From assembly GCA_039934455.1 (NCBI GenBank), contig JBDTMF010000034.1, positions 1 through 25,951 of the forward strand: 25,951 nucleotides of DNA, read 5' to 3'. The DNA is from DASQFQ01 sp039934455. GTDB lineage: Bacteria; Actinomycetota; Thermoleophilia; Solirubrobacterales; Solirubrobacteraceae. Shown here in pieces: positions 5,780 through 13,717 of this stretch (the stretch's first letter is position 1; each line of letters opens with the position of its first letter). The translations under genes and the position numbers were made by a program. Below the pieces are notes generated by a model, which was not told the DNA's origin, ran no database searches, and was given only the letters and a program-made list of their open reading frames with translations.

Positions 5780-7356
5780 GCGGTTGCGGCGGCCCCCGGC
5801 GCCGGGATCGTCCCGCGCACGAGGTCGGACGCCCGCTCGGCGATCATGATCGTCGGCGCGTTGGTGTTGCCGCGCGTCAGCGTCGGCATCACCGAGGCGT
5901 CCACCACGCGCAGGCCGTCGATGCCGCGCACGCGCAGCTCGGCGTCCACGACGGAGCCCATCGCGCACGTGCCGACCGGGTGGTAGAGCTGGTGCGACTT
6001 CGCCCGCACGTGGGCGCGGATGTCCGCCTCGGAGTCCGACGCAGGCACCTCGTAGGGCCCGCGCTCGTATGCCTTCAGCGGCGCCTGCTCGCGGATCTCC
6101 ATGCACTTGCGCACGCCGGCGATCTGGACCGCCCAGTCCTCCTCGGTGCCGAGGAAGTTCGTGAGGATGCGCGGCTTGTCCGAGGGGTCGGCGGAGCGCA
6201 GCGACACGCGCCCGCGCGAGCTCGGCTTGACCACGCACGCGCCGTAGGAGTAGGCGTGGTCGAACGGCTCCATCAGGCCCTCCTCGGCGAACATCACGGG
6301 CGCGAAGTGGAACTGCACGTCGGGCGCAATGAGCCCGTCGCGCGAGCGCCAGAAGCCGCCCGCCTCGGCGATGTTGGAGGTCAGCGGCCCGCGGCCTTGC
6401 GATTGCAGCAGCGCGACGTTCTCCTCCGTCTCGGCCGTCTCGAGCGTGGTCGGGTCGTCGGTGAAGAGGATGATGCCCGCGTTCAGGTGGTCCTGGAGGT
6501 TGCCGCCGACCGCGGGCTGGTCGAGGCGCACGTCGATGCCGAGCGGTCCGAGGGCATCGGCCGGGCCGATGCCCGAGAGCATCAGCAGCTGCGGCGACTG
6601 GTAGGCGCCCGCGCACAGGATCACCTCGTGGTCGGCCTCGAGCGCGACCGGCTTGCCCTCCACCACGGCCTCGACGCCGGACGCGCGCGAGCCGTCGAAC
6701 AGCACGCGCGTGACGAGCGCCATCGGCACGAGCGTGACGTTGGGCCGCGCCAGGACCGGGTGCAGGTAGGCGACCGCGGTCGAGCAGCGCATGCCGTTGC
6801 GCTGCGTCACCTGGTAGCGCCCGACGCCGTCCTGCTCGCCGGTGTTGAAGTCGTCGCGAACGTCGATCCCGGCCAGCGCGCCCGCCTCGACGAACGCGTC
6901 CGCGAGCGGGTGCATCGAGTGCGAGTCCGACACCGAGAGCGGGCCGCCGGCGCCGTGGTGCTCGGAGGCGCCGCGCTCGTTGTCCTCCGCGCGCAGGAAG
7001 TAGGGGAGGACGTCGTCCCAGCCCCAGCCGGCGTTGCCGAGGTCGCGCCACTCGTCGTAGTCGCGGCGGTTGCCGCGGATATAGATCATCGCGTTGAGCG
7101 ACGAGGAGCCGCCGAGCACGCGGCCGCGCGGGAGATACACGCTGCGGTCGTCGAGCGCGGGCTCGGGCTCGGTCGCGAAGTCCCAGTCGAAGGGCGTCTT
7201 GTAGAGCTGGGAGAACGCCACCGGGATGTGGAGGCCCTCCTCGGTGTCCGGAGGCCCGGCCTCGACGAGGCAGACGGACACGTCCGGATCCTCGGACAGG
7301 CGGTTGGCGAGCACGCAGCCGGCTGAGCCGGCGCCGACGATCACGTAGTCGTACAT
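5776..7356 (-). CDS. GMC-family FAD oxidoreductase (choline dehydrogenase-like)
   Basis: The protein has 526 aa from ATG 7356, preceded by AAGGA at 7 nt. The N-terminal FAD-binding motif is YVIVGAGSAGCVLANRLSED, and the GMC signature is LPRGRVLGGSSSLNAMIY. VGGNLQDHLN marks the FAD domain. The C-terminal active-site pair is His in LYHPVGTCAMGS and Asn in RGNTNAPTIMIAERAS. This arrangement matches alcohol/choline dehydrogenases (BetA-like), which oxidise primary alcohols with FAD. The substrate is unknown, since no betaine aldehyde dehydrogenase or choline uptake gene is nearby. It is the last gene of a three-gene minus-strand operon, 26 nt after the lipase stop. Confidence 0.93.
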   Translation of the reverse strand: MYDYVIVGAGSAGCVLANRLSEDPDVSVCLVEAGPPDTEEGLHIPVAFSQLYKTPFDWDFATEPEPALDDRSVYLPRGRVLGGSSSLNAMIYIRGNRRDYDEWRDLGNAGWGWDDVLPYFLRAEDNERGASEHHGAGGPLSVSDSHSMHPLADAFVEAGALAGIDVRDDFNTGEQDGVGRYQVTQRNGMRCSTAVAYLHPVLARPNVTLVPMALVTRVLFDGSRASGVEAVVEGKPVALEADHEVILCAGAYQSPQLLMLSGIGPADALGPLGIDVRLDQPAVGGNLQDHLNAGIILFTDDPTTLETAETEENVALLQSQGRGPLTSNIAEAGGFWRSRDGLIAPDVQFHFAPVMFAEEGLMEPFDHAYSYGACVVKPSSRGRVSLRSADPSDKPRILTNFLGTEEDWAVQIAGVRKCMEIREQAPLKAYERGPYEVPASDSEADIRAHVRAKSHQLYHPVGTCAMGSVVDAELRVRGIDGLRVVDASVMPTLTRGNTNAPTIMIAERASDLVRGTIPAPGAAATA

Positions 7357-7382
7357 GGCCCGATCCTTGCGGGCGGGAGCGC

Positions 7383-8573
7383 TCAGCGCAACCGGTAACG
7401 GTGCGACGTCACCGCGATGCCGCCGCCGGGGCGGGGCAGCAGCGCGCGGGCGCGGACGTTGAGGCGGTGGCGGCGCGCGAGGCTGCGGGTGCCGCTGCGG
7501 CTGAGCGTGACGCGCACGGTGCTCGTGCTGCCGGTGCGGAGGCGGAAGTCCTTGGCCCCGTAGCGGCGGCCGGGGCGGGTGCGGCGCAGCTCGAGCCGGC
7601 CGATGCAGACCGCGCCGGAGGGGCCGTGGCAGCTGAGGCGGATCCCGGCGCGGCGGCGCTTGATCGCCGGCGCCGTGCGGCCGAGCGAGACGCTCAGGGG
7701 GGTGCCGGCGGCGGGCGGGGCGCCCTGGGAGGCGCCGGCGGGGGCGTCGGGGTCGCGGCCGTAGCTCCTGCCGGTGCAGTCGGGCACGAAGCGCGGGTTG
7801 GCCGCGCCCGGGCGCTCGAGCGCGTTGACCGTCCACTGGATCGCGACCGGGTCGTAGATGATCCCGACGTGCTCGGTCGGATCGGCCGGGCATCTGTCCT
7901 GCAGGATCACGTTGGTGGCGCGGTCGCCCGCCAGCGCCTGCGTGCGGTACGGCGTGACGACCTCGTCGTGGGTGGTGGTGACGACCGTGTACCAGGCCGG
8001 TCCGGGCGCCTCGGGCGGCGGTTGGTTGACCTTGCGCATGAACGCCGAGCCGGCCTGCTGCTCGGCGCACGCGGTGCAGCCGAAGCCGCCGGCCGGGCCG
8101 GCGAGCGGGTTCGTGGTGCCGTGGCTCGAGGGCGCGAGGCCGATGATGTCGTCGACGACGTTGAGCCGGTCGCGGCGCACGGCGACGTAGCGCGCCAGCA
8201 TCCCGCCCTGGGAGTGGCCGACGAGCGAGACCTTGGCGGCGCCGGTGCGCGCGCGGACCTGGTCGACGAACGCGACGAGCTGATCGGCGGAGCGGTCGAT
8301 CGGGCCGGTGCCGCGGTTGCCGTAGTCGAGCGCCCAGACGCAGAAGCCGCGCGACGCGAGCGCGGGCGCGATCGAGTTCCACGACACGGTCATGTCGCCG
8401 AAGGTGCCGTGCACGAGGATCACGGGATAGGGGTGCGCTGCCGCCGGCTTGCAGGCGGGGTCGTTGGCGCCGGGCGGCGGGATGCCGGGCGACTGGAAGA
8501 TCGGGTTCTGCTGGGCTCCGGCGGGAGCCGCCGCGAGCAGGACGAGGACGAGGGCGAGGAGACCGGCGCGCAT
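7383..8573 (-). CDS. Secreted lipase/esterase, alpha/beta hydrolase (Lipase_2-like) with C-terminal accessory domain
   Basis: The protein has 396 aa from ATG 8573. A signal peptide is evident (MRAGLLALVLVLLAAAPAGA). The catalytic domain has YPVILVHGTFGD (oxyanion region), nucleophile Ser in SLVGHSQGGMLARY, a likely acid Asp in TTHDEVVTPY and His in TEHVGIIYDP. This is the layout of actinobacterial secreted triacylglycerol lipases. About 95 C-terminal residues form a separate basic domain with a Cys pair (SCHGPSGAVC) and alternating beta-strands, similar in style to the end of the TasA-like protein at 2666-3685. It lies 23 nt after the amine oxidase. GGAGGGG is 14 nt before the start, rather far, so the start is only moderately sure. 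Confidence 0.87.
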   Translation of the reverse strand: MRAGLLALVLVLLAAAPAGAQQNPIFQSPGIPPPGANDPACKPAAAHPYPVILVHGTFGDMTVSWNSIAPALASRGFCVWALDYGNRGTGPIDRSADQLVAFVDQVRARTGAAKVSLVGHSQGGMLARYVAVRRDRLNVVDDIIGLAPSSHGTTNPLAGPAGGFGCTACAEQQAGSAFMRKVNQPPPEAPGPAWYTVVTTTHDEVVTPYRTQALAGDRATNVILQDRCPADPTEHVGIIYDPVAIQWTVNALERPGAANPRFVPDCTGRSYGRDPDAPAGASQGAPPAAGTPLSVSLGRTAPAIKRRRAGIRLSCHGPSGAVCIGRLELRRTRPGRRYGAKDFRLRTGSTSTVRVTLSRSGTRSLARRHRLNVRARALLPRPGGGIAVTSHRYRLR

Positions 8574-8596
8574 CGCACCGGAATGTACCCCTCCGC

Positions 8597-9709
8597 TCAG
8601 CGCCCCGAACCCGAGGTGCGCATCGACTGCCCGACCGCGCGCTCGCCCAGCCGGAAGCGCTCGGGCATCGGCTCGCGCCCGCGCAGGGCGGCGGCCATCC
8701 GCTCGGCCATCGCCGGGCCGTGCTTGAAGCCGTGGCCGGAGCCGCCGCCGAGCAGCCACACCGTCGGCTGGTCCGGGAGGGGGGCGGCGATGAAGTGCGA
8801 GTCGGGGGAGAGCTCGTAGCGGCAGGTGGTCGAGAACCGCACCGGCGCCGTGGCGAGCGCGGGGAAGCGGAGCTCGCAGTAGTCGCGGATCCACCGCTCG
8901 TTGGCGGGGTCGGCCATCGGCAGCTCGGCGTCGGGGGCGAGCGGCGGGCCCTCGAAGTCGGGCGCGCACTTGACGCCGATGCCGTCGAGGTCCCCGGTCC
9001 CGTAGACCGCGCCGTCGTAGTCGACCCAGCCGGGCGCGCGCGTCCAGGCCGGCTCGCCCTCGAGGAAGAAGAGATCCTGGCGCGTGGTGGTGAGGTTGAC
9101 GTGGTCCGGGAAGAGCTCGGTCAGCCAGCCGCCGCACGCCCACACCACTGCGTCCGCCTCGAGCCGCTCGCCGTCCACCGCGACCGCCTCGCCGTCCGGC
9201 GTCGCGCGGCCGCGGACCACGCGTGCGCCGTGTGCGGCGGCCTGCGCGGCCAGCGCGCGGATGGCGCGCTGGGCGCGCAGCACCCCGGCCTCGGGCTCGA
9301 AGAGCACGAACTCGAGGTCCTCGCCGCGGAAGCTCGGGAACAGGCGGCCGCCGGCCTCGACGCTCAGCCGCTCGACCGGGATGCCCTGTGCTCGCATCGT
9401 CCGCTCGGAGGCCGACTCCCAGCCGTCGAGGCGGCGCGCGAACCACGCGAGCCCGCACTCGATCAGGAGGTCGGCGCCGGACTCCGCCTCGAGCTCCCGC
9501 CACAGCGTGCGGGCGCGCCGTGCGGACTCCGTGTAGCCGGCGTCCCCGCCGTGGCCGCAGCGGATCAGGCGCGTCTCGCCGCCGGAGGTCGCGCGGCGGT
9601 CGCCGGGCTCGAACTGGTCCACGAGCGTCACCTGCGCGCCCTCGCGCGCGAGCCACCAGGCCAGCGAGGCGCCGAAGGTGCCCGCTCCGACGATGACCAC
9701 GGAATCCAT
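8597..9709 (-). CDS. FAD-dependent amine oxidase of the sarcosine/N-methyltryptophan oxidase family
   Basis: The protein has 370 aa, the family's usual length. The N-terminal dinucleotide motif is VVIVGAGTFGASLAWWLAREG, and SGGETRLIR matches the active-site loop that holds the substrate-proximal Arg. CRYELSPDSHFI contains Cys296 at the position of the covalent 8-alpha-S-cysteinyl FAD in monomeric sarcosine oxidase. GSGHGFKHGP has Lys329 at the second FAD or carboxylate site, and a Lys in GVKCAPDFEG corresponds to the oxygen-activating lysine. It should oxidise a secondary N-methyl amine or amino acid, releasing H2O2. It is the first gene of the minus-strand operon. Its ATG is 9 nt from a TAGCGT -10 box, so its mRNA would be almost leaderless. 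Confidence 0.92.
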   Translation of the reverse strand: MDSVVIVGAGTFGASLAWWLAREGAQVTLVDQFEPGDRRATSGGETRLIRCGHGGDAGYTESARRARTLWRELEAESGADLLIECGLAWFARRLDGWESASERTMRAQGIPVERLSVEAGGRLFPSFRGEDLEFVLFEPEAGVLRAQRAIRALAAQAAAHGARVVRGRATPDGEAVAVDGERLEADAVVWACGGWLTELFPDHVNLTTTRQDLFFLEGEPAWTRAPGWVDYDGAVYGTGDLDGIGVKCAPDFEGPPLAPDAELPMADPANERWIRDYCELRFPALATAPVRFSTTCRYELSPDSHFIAAPLPDQPTVWLLGGGSGHGFKHGPAMAERMAAALRGREPMPERFRLGERAVGQSMRTSGSGR

Positions 9710-9718
9710 GCCGGGCGG

Positions 9719-9728
9719 ACGCTACCGT
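9719..9728. promoter_or_regulatory. Symmetric bidirectional -10 element
   Basis: The 10-mer ACGCTACCGT is nearly palindromic (ACGNTANCGT). On the plus strand it gives TACCGT (9723-9728), 7 nt before GTG 9736. On the minus strand it gives TAGCGT (9724-9719), 9 nt before ATG 9709. Both fit the actinobacterial TANNNT -10 pattern and share the central TA. With only 17-26 bp between the divergent start codons, one opened DNA bubble could fire in either direction. Confidence 0.55.
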
Positions 9729-9735
9729 GCCGCGG

Positions 9736-10977
9736 GTGCACGCCCTGCTCGCCGCGACCGTCCTGCTGTTCGGCCACTCCGCCGAGCACCGCCCGCTGAC
9801 CGCCACTCGCGTGGGGGAGGGGCCGGTCAAGGTGCTCGTGGTCGGCTCGATCCACGGCAACGAGACCGCCGGTCGCGCGGTGCTGCGGCAGCTCCGGCGG
9901 GCCCGCCCGCCCGCGGGGGTGGAGCTGTGGCTGGTGAGCTCGGTCAACCCGGACGGCGTCCGGCGCGGCACGCGCCAGAACGCGCGCGGCGTCGACCTCA
10001 ATCGCAACTTCGGGCGCCGCTGGCGGGGCGGGGGCCGGGCGTTCGACACCTACTTCCCGGGCCGGCGGGCGTTCTCCGAGCCGGAGACGCAGGCGGTGCG
10101 GCGGCTGGTGGACAGGATCCGGCCCGACGTGACCATCTACTACCACCAGCACCTGCGGATGGTCGACGTCACCCGGGGCTCGGACAAGGCGCTCGTGCGC
10201 GATTACGCCGACCGCGTGGGGCTCCCGGCGCGCACGCTCGCGCCGCTGAGCGGCACCGCGACGAGCTGGCAGAACGCCACCTTCGCGAGCACCAGCGCGT
10301 TCGTGGTCGAGCTGTCCGCCGGCCCGCTCTCTCCGGCCGCGGCGCGCCGCCACGCCGCCGCGGTGCTGGCCGCCGGGCGCAGCCAGGTCGCCCCCGCCCC
10401 CGCCCGCGCCGCCGCCGCGGTGCGCCCCCACATCGTCGGGCGCCGCATCCCGTTCGGCGCCCTCCGGCGCGCCCAGATGCGCGCGTACGCGCGCCGCCAC
10501 TACGGCCTCGACACGGCCGCGCTGCGCGACCCGAAGGTGATCGTCGAGCACTTCACGGCGTCGAGCACCCTCAGCTCCGCCTTCAACACGTTCGCCGCCA
10601 ACGCGCCCGACGTCGAGCTGCACGAGCGGCCCGGCGTGTGCGCCCATTTCATCGTCGACCGCGACGGCACGATCTACCAACTGGTGTCATTGCGGCTCAT
10701 GTGCCGCCACACCGTCGGGCTCAACGACGTCGCCATCGGGATCGAGCACGTCGGCTTCAGCGACGCGGAGATCCTCGGCCGGCCGGCGCAGCTGCGGGCC
10801 TCGCTGCGCCTCACACGCTGGCTGCAGGCGCGCTACGGGATCCGTCGGCGCGACGTCATCGGCCACGCCGAGAGCCTGTCGAGCCCCTACCACCACGAGC
10901 GCGTCGCGCGCCTGCGCACCCAGACGCACGGCGACTTCGCCCGTCCCGCGATGCGCCGCTACCGGAGGAAGCTATGA
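9736..10977 (+). CDS. Peptidoglycan hydrolase: M14 carboxypeptidase fused to Amidase_2 domain
   Basis: The protein has 413 aa from GTG 9736. An in-frame GTG at 9727 overlaps the likely -10 box and is less attractive. A hydrophobic N terminus may be a signal peptide. The M14 zinc domain (about 15-215) has GSIHGNE (zinc ligands His40/Glu43), SSVNPDG, GVDLNRNFG (substrate Arg), YYHQH (third ligand) and FVVELSAG (catalytic Glu), as in MpaA/gamma-D-Glu-mDap peptidases. The second domain (about 260-400) is an N-acetylmuramoyl-L-alanine amidase: VEHFTASST, CAHFIVDRDGTIYQL, AIGIEHVGF and VIGHAES with a later HGD, matching the His-Glu-His-Asp set of AmpD/AmiD. One protein could thus cut both the sugar-peptide bond and the stem peptide. 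ATGA overlap with the next gene. Confidence 0.9.
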   Translation: MHALLAATVLLFGHSAEHRPLTATRVGEGPVKVLVVGSIHGNETAGRAVLRQLRRARPPAGVELWLVSSVNPDGVRRGTRQNARGVDLNRNFGRRWRGGGRAFDTYFPGRRAFSEPETQAVRRLVDRIRPDVTIYYHQHLRMVDVTRGSDKALVRDYADRVGLPARTLAPLSGTATSWQNATFASTSAFVVELSAGPLSPAAARRHAAAVLAAGRSQVAPAPARAAAAVRPHIVGRRIPFGALRRAQMRAYARRHYGLDTAALRDPKVIVEHFTASSTLSSAFNTFAANAPDVELHERPGVCAHFIVDRDGTIYQLVSLRLMCRHTVGLNDVAIGIEHVGFSDAEILGRPAQLRASLRLTRWLQARYGIRRRDVIGHAESLSSPYHHERVARLRTQTHGDFARPAMRRYRRKL

Positions 10978-11537
10978 ACCAGGTCGTCATCGTCCGCCAC
11001 GGCGAGACCGAGTGGGCCCTCTCCGGGCGGCACACGGGCAACACCGACATCCCGCTCACCGAGGCGGGCGAGGCGCAGGCGCGCTCGATCATCGAGCGGC
11101 TGGAGGGTCGCGAGTTCGCACTGGTGCTCAGCTCGCCGCTGCAGCGCGCGCGCCGGACGGCCGAGCTGGCCGGCTACGGCGAGCGCGCCGAGCTCGACGA
11201 CGACCTGCGCGAGCGCGCCTACGGCGACTACGAAGGGCTCACCACCAAGGAGGTTCGCAAGACGATCCCGGGCTGGGACGTCTGGCGCGACGAGATGGTC
11301 AACGGCGAGACGCTGGCCCAGGTCGGCGCGCGCGCCGACCGCGTCATCGAGCGGGCGTTCGCCGCCGAAGGGGACACGCTCCTGTTCGCTCACTCGCACC
11401 TGCTGCGGACGCTCGGGGCGCGCTGGATCGGGCTCGGGCCCGAGGGCGGTGGCAAGCTCGTGCTCGCCACCGCGGCGATCTGCGTGCTCGGCTTCGAGCG
11501 CGAGCGCCGCGTGCTCGAGCGATGGAACTGGACCTAG
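10974..11537 (+). CDS. Histidine phosphatase family protein (phosphoglycerate mutase-like)
   Basis: The protein has 187 aa, and its ATG overlaps the stop of the peptidoglycan hydrolase, with GGAGGAAG in front. The catalytic motif is VVIVRHGETEW with His9. SSPLQRARRTAEL supplies the conserved Arg, ERAYGDYEG the acidic catalytic residue, and FAHSHLLR the second His. The size and NTDIPLTEAG pattern fit small cofactor-independent-looking phosphatases (GpmB/CobC/SixA-like) rather than glycolytic mutase. The substrate is unknown. Coupling to a cell-wall hydrolase may be only co-transcription. Confidence 0.9.
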   Translation: MNQVVIVRHGETEWALSGRHTGNTDIPLTEAGEAQARSIIERLEGREFALVLSSPLQRARRTAELAGYGERAELDDDLRERAYGDYEGLTTKEVRKTIPGWDVWRDEMVNGETLAQVGARADRVIERAFAAEGDTLLFAHSHLLRTLGARWIGLGPEGGGKLVLATAAICVLGFERERRVLERWNWT

Positions 11538-11556
11538 TGGGTCTTCTCGAATGGAA

Positions 11557-11568
11557 CGTTGCGCAACG
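11557..11568. promoter_or_regulatory. 12-bp perfect palindrome before the DUF4157 gene
   Basis: CGTTGC-GCAACG is a perfect 12-bp inverted repeat in the short gap between the phosphatase stop (11537) and the DUF4157 pseudogene. Its position would suit an operator. No promoter boxes were recognised next to it. Confidence 0.3.
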
Positions 11569-11642
11569 GTGCGGCTCGCCGAGCGCGAGCGCTGAAACCG
11601 GACCTGGCGCCGACGCGCCTGGCGGGTTGGAGTCGCGTCGAG

Positions 11643-12597
11643 GTGACGCGTAAGCGAGACCGCAGACGGCAGCGCGAGGACGAGGCCCAGGGCCCCGCGA
11701 GGCCCGATGAGGTCAAGCACCTGACGGAGCAGATCGCGTCGGCCGAGGCGCTCGACGCGCCCTCCATCCGCACCCTGCAGCGGACGGCCGGCAACCAGGC
11801 GGTGACGCGGCTCGGCCCCGGCAAGCCGCTCGATCCCGCCACGCGCGGGCGGATGGAGAGCGCGTTCCAGACCAGCTTCGCCGACGTGCGGGTCCACAGC
11901 GGCCCGGAGAGCGCGGCGCTCGCCCGCGGCGAGGACGCAGCCGCCTTCGCAGTCGGCAACGAGATCGTGCTCGGCGAGCAGGCGGGGGCGCCCGGCACCG
12001 TGGCGGGTGACGCCCTGCTGGCCCACGAGCTGGCCCATGTCGCGCAGCAGCGCGGGGCGGAGGAGACGGTCCAGGCGAAGTCGCTCGGCGCCGCGGCGGG
12101 CGGCGCGCTCGAGCGCGACGCGGACCGCTCGGCACTCAAGGCCCTCTCCGCGCTGTGGGGAAACGTGAAGCAGAACGCGATGCCGGCGCTCAAGTCCGGC
12201 GTGCAGCTCTCGCGCTGCCCGCAGAAGATCGAGAGCGTGAACGAGCGGGCGGGGGACACCGAGTCCGGCCAGATCAAGGTCGCGATCGACTCGGCGACCC
12301 GGCCGGTCCAGGGCGGGCCGCCGGAGATCTCGGGCAGCGGTCGAGGGTGTCGAGAACGGCATCGCCGAGCTCCTCTACACGGAGGAGGGCGACAACTGCC
12401 AGATCACCAATGCCATCGATCTCAACTTCCGGGTCCGCGTCCGCAACGGGAAGTTCAAGTTCAAGCTCCCGTCGACGAGCTCGTCCGCGGGCATCGGCAA
12501 GTGGATCATGGTGAGGGCCGGCGACGGCACGAACTTCGGCTACGCCTGTGCGCGGGTCGAGCCGGACGGCTAGGACGTCAAGCTCAAGGTCAAGTGA
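11643..12597 (+). pseudogene. DUF4157 (eCIS-core type) protein, frameshifted and with a nonsense codon
   Basis: From GTG 11643 (TTG 11559 is possible), the frame gives a charged N terminus, LQRTAGNQAVTRLG typical of DUF4157 proteins, then the DUF4157 core: LDPATRGRMESAFQTSF, VRVHSGPESAALA, GNEIVLGEQ and the HExxH metallopeptidase-like LLAHELAHVAQQRG. DUF4157 proteins are cargo or associated proteins of extracellular contractile injection systems, and also occur as orphans. Near 12338-12340 the frame breaks. Removing one G restores a coherent beta-rich C-terminal domain (VEGVENGIAELLYTEEGDN... to VRAGDGTNFGYACARVEPDG). This then meets TAG at 12571, after which DVKLKVK continues to TGA 12595-12597. 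Read as is, the product goes out of frame and ends at 12605. No eCIS tube, sheath or baseplate genes are in the window. Confidence 0.7.
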
Positions 12598-13700
12598 GCG
12601 CCTGAGCGGCTGGCTCGACGCGCGCGTCGCGCCGAGCGTGCGGCTCGGCGGGCGGAGCTGGCCCGCGTACGGCGTGTTCGGGGTACTCGGGTTCGCAGCC
12701 GGCGTGGCGCTCGTGTTCGTGCTCGCCCACCACCAGGGCCGGTCCGCCGGGAACGCGGTCGTGCTGGTCGCGGTCTCGCTCGCGGCGTCCTACGCCGTGA
12801 CGCTCCTGACCAAGGTGCTCACCGGCGGCGACTCGCACCGATACCTGCACCACCAGCTGGGGCTGCTGGTGATCGCCCGGGTGCGCTGTGGCTGGCCGGC
12901 GAGCCGGTGCTCGCGTCGCTCGACATCGTGCTCATGGGCCAGAGCACGGTGCTCGCGATCGGGTGGCTCGGCTGCCTGATGGCGGGATGCTGCCACGGCA
13001 AGCCGGCGCGCTGGGGCGTCCGCTACCGCGACGCGCACGTCCAGCGCGGGTTCGCCCGCGAGCTCGCCTACGTCCGCCTGTTCCCGCTGCAGCTCGTGGA
13101 GTTCGCCGCCGTGCTGGCGCTCGTGGCGGCCGGCTCGGCCCTGATCCTCGGCGACGCAGCGGCAGGCTCGGCGGCCGGCGTCTACGTCGTCGGCTACGGC
13201 GTGGTGCGCTTCGGGCTCGAGTACCATCGCGGCGATCACACGCGGCCCTTCCTGCGCGGCGTCTCGAACGTGCAGTGGACGATCCTCGCCATCGTCGGCG
13301 CGTGGGTGTCGCTCGAGCTGGCCGGGGTGCTCCCGCTCGCGTGGTGGCACGTGGCCGCGTTCGCGGCACTCGCCGCCGCGGCCGCCTTCGCACGCCCACG
13401 GCGCGAGCTCCAGGCCCCGCACCTCCACGAGGTCGCGGTCCTCGTGCGGGAGCTCGACGCGGTACCGGCCGATCGCGCGTGCACACCACCTCACTCGGGG
13501 TCTCGATCTCGGCGGGCACGCTCGTCCGCGACGGCACCACCGTCCGTCACTACAGCCTCTCGCGGGCGGACGGCGCGATGAGCGCGGACGCGGCCGCGGC
13601 GCTGGGGACGCTCGTGGCGCGCCTGGAGGACGTGCCGCACGAGCTGGTTCCCGGCGGGCACGCGGTGTTCCACGTGCTGTTGCCGGCTGTTCGGCGCTGA
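12594..13700 (+). pseudogene. Lgt-like membrane protein with C-terminal extension, broken by several single-base indels
   Basis: Three reading frames carry one protein. GTG 12594 overlaps the ancestral DUF4157 stop (GTGA), but the frame hits TGA at 12603. One added C would give MSALSGWLDARVAPSVRLGG, continuing in frame as WPAYGVFGVLGFAAGVALVFVLAHH. A second missing base near 12882 is needed to join ALWLAGEPVLASLDIVLMG and GWLGCLMAGCCHGKPARWGV, the Cys-rich signature of prolipoprotein diacylglyceryl transferase-like proteins. A third missing base near 13478 joins a soluble tail (from HLHEVAVLVRELDAVPADRA to GTLVRDGTTVRHYSLSRADG and beyond) ending at TGA 13698-13700. Six or so hydrophobic segments remain visible. 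This is either a decaying gene or a local consensus error. Confidence 0.6.
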
Positions 13701-13704
13701 CCGC

Positions 13705-13710
13705 TACGGT
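13705..13710 (+). promoter_or_regulatory. -10 box TACGGT for short leader ORF/pyrimidine reductase
   Basis: TACGGT fits TANNNT and lies 7 nt before an ATG at 13718, the same spacing as the TACCGT box at 9723 before GTG 9736. It would give a leaderless or nearly leaderless transcript starting at the small ORF and reading into the pyrimidine reductase gene. No -35 was identified. Confidence 0.35.
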
Positions 13711-13717
13711 CCGGGCG

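Noticed and set aside
4520..7326. Very long open frames opposite or beside the AI-2E and GMC genes (843 aa on minus, 847 aa on plus)
   Set aside because: They are Arg/Ala/Gly/Asp-rich shadows produced by high GC at third codon positions. They have no recognisable domains, and the true genes in other frames carry complete family motifs.
5776..8382. GMC oxidoreductase ORF extended upstream to 8382, and lipase ORF extended to 10049
   Set aside because: The extensions run antisense-shadow through neighbouring genes. The FAD motif at 7356 and the signal peptide at 8573 mark the real N termini.
11559..13700. An extracellular contractile injection system cluster
   Set aside because: Only the DUF4157 protein hints at it. 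No sheath, tube, baseplate or AAA+ ATPase genes are in the window.
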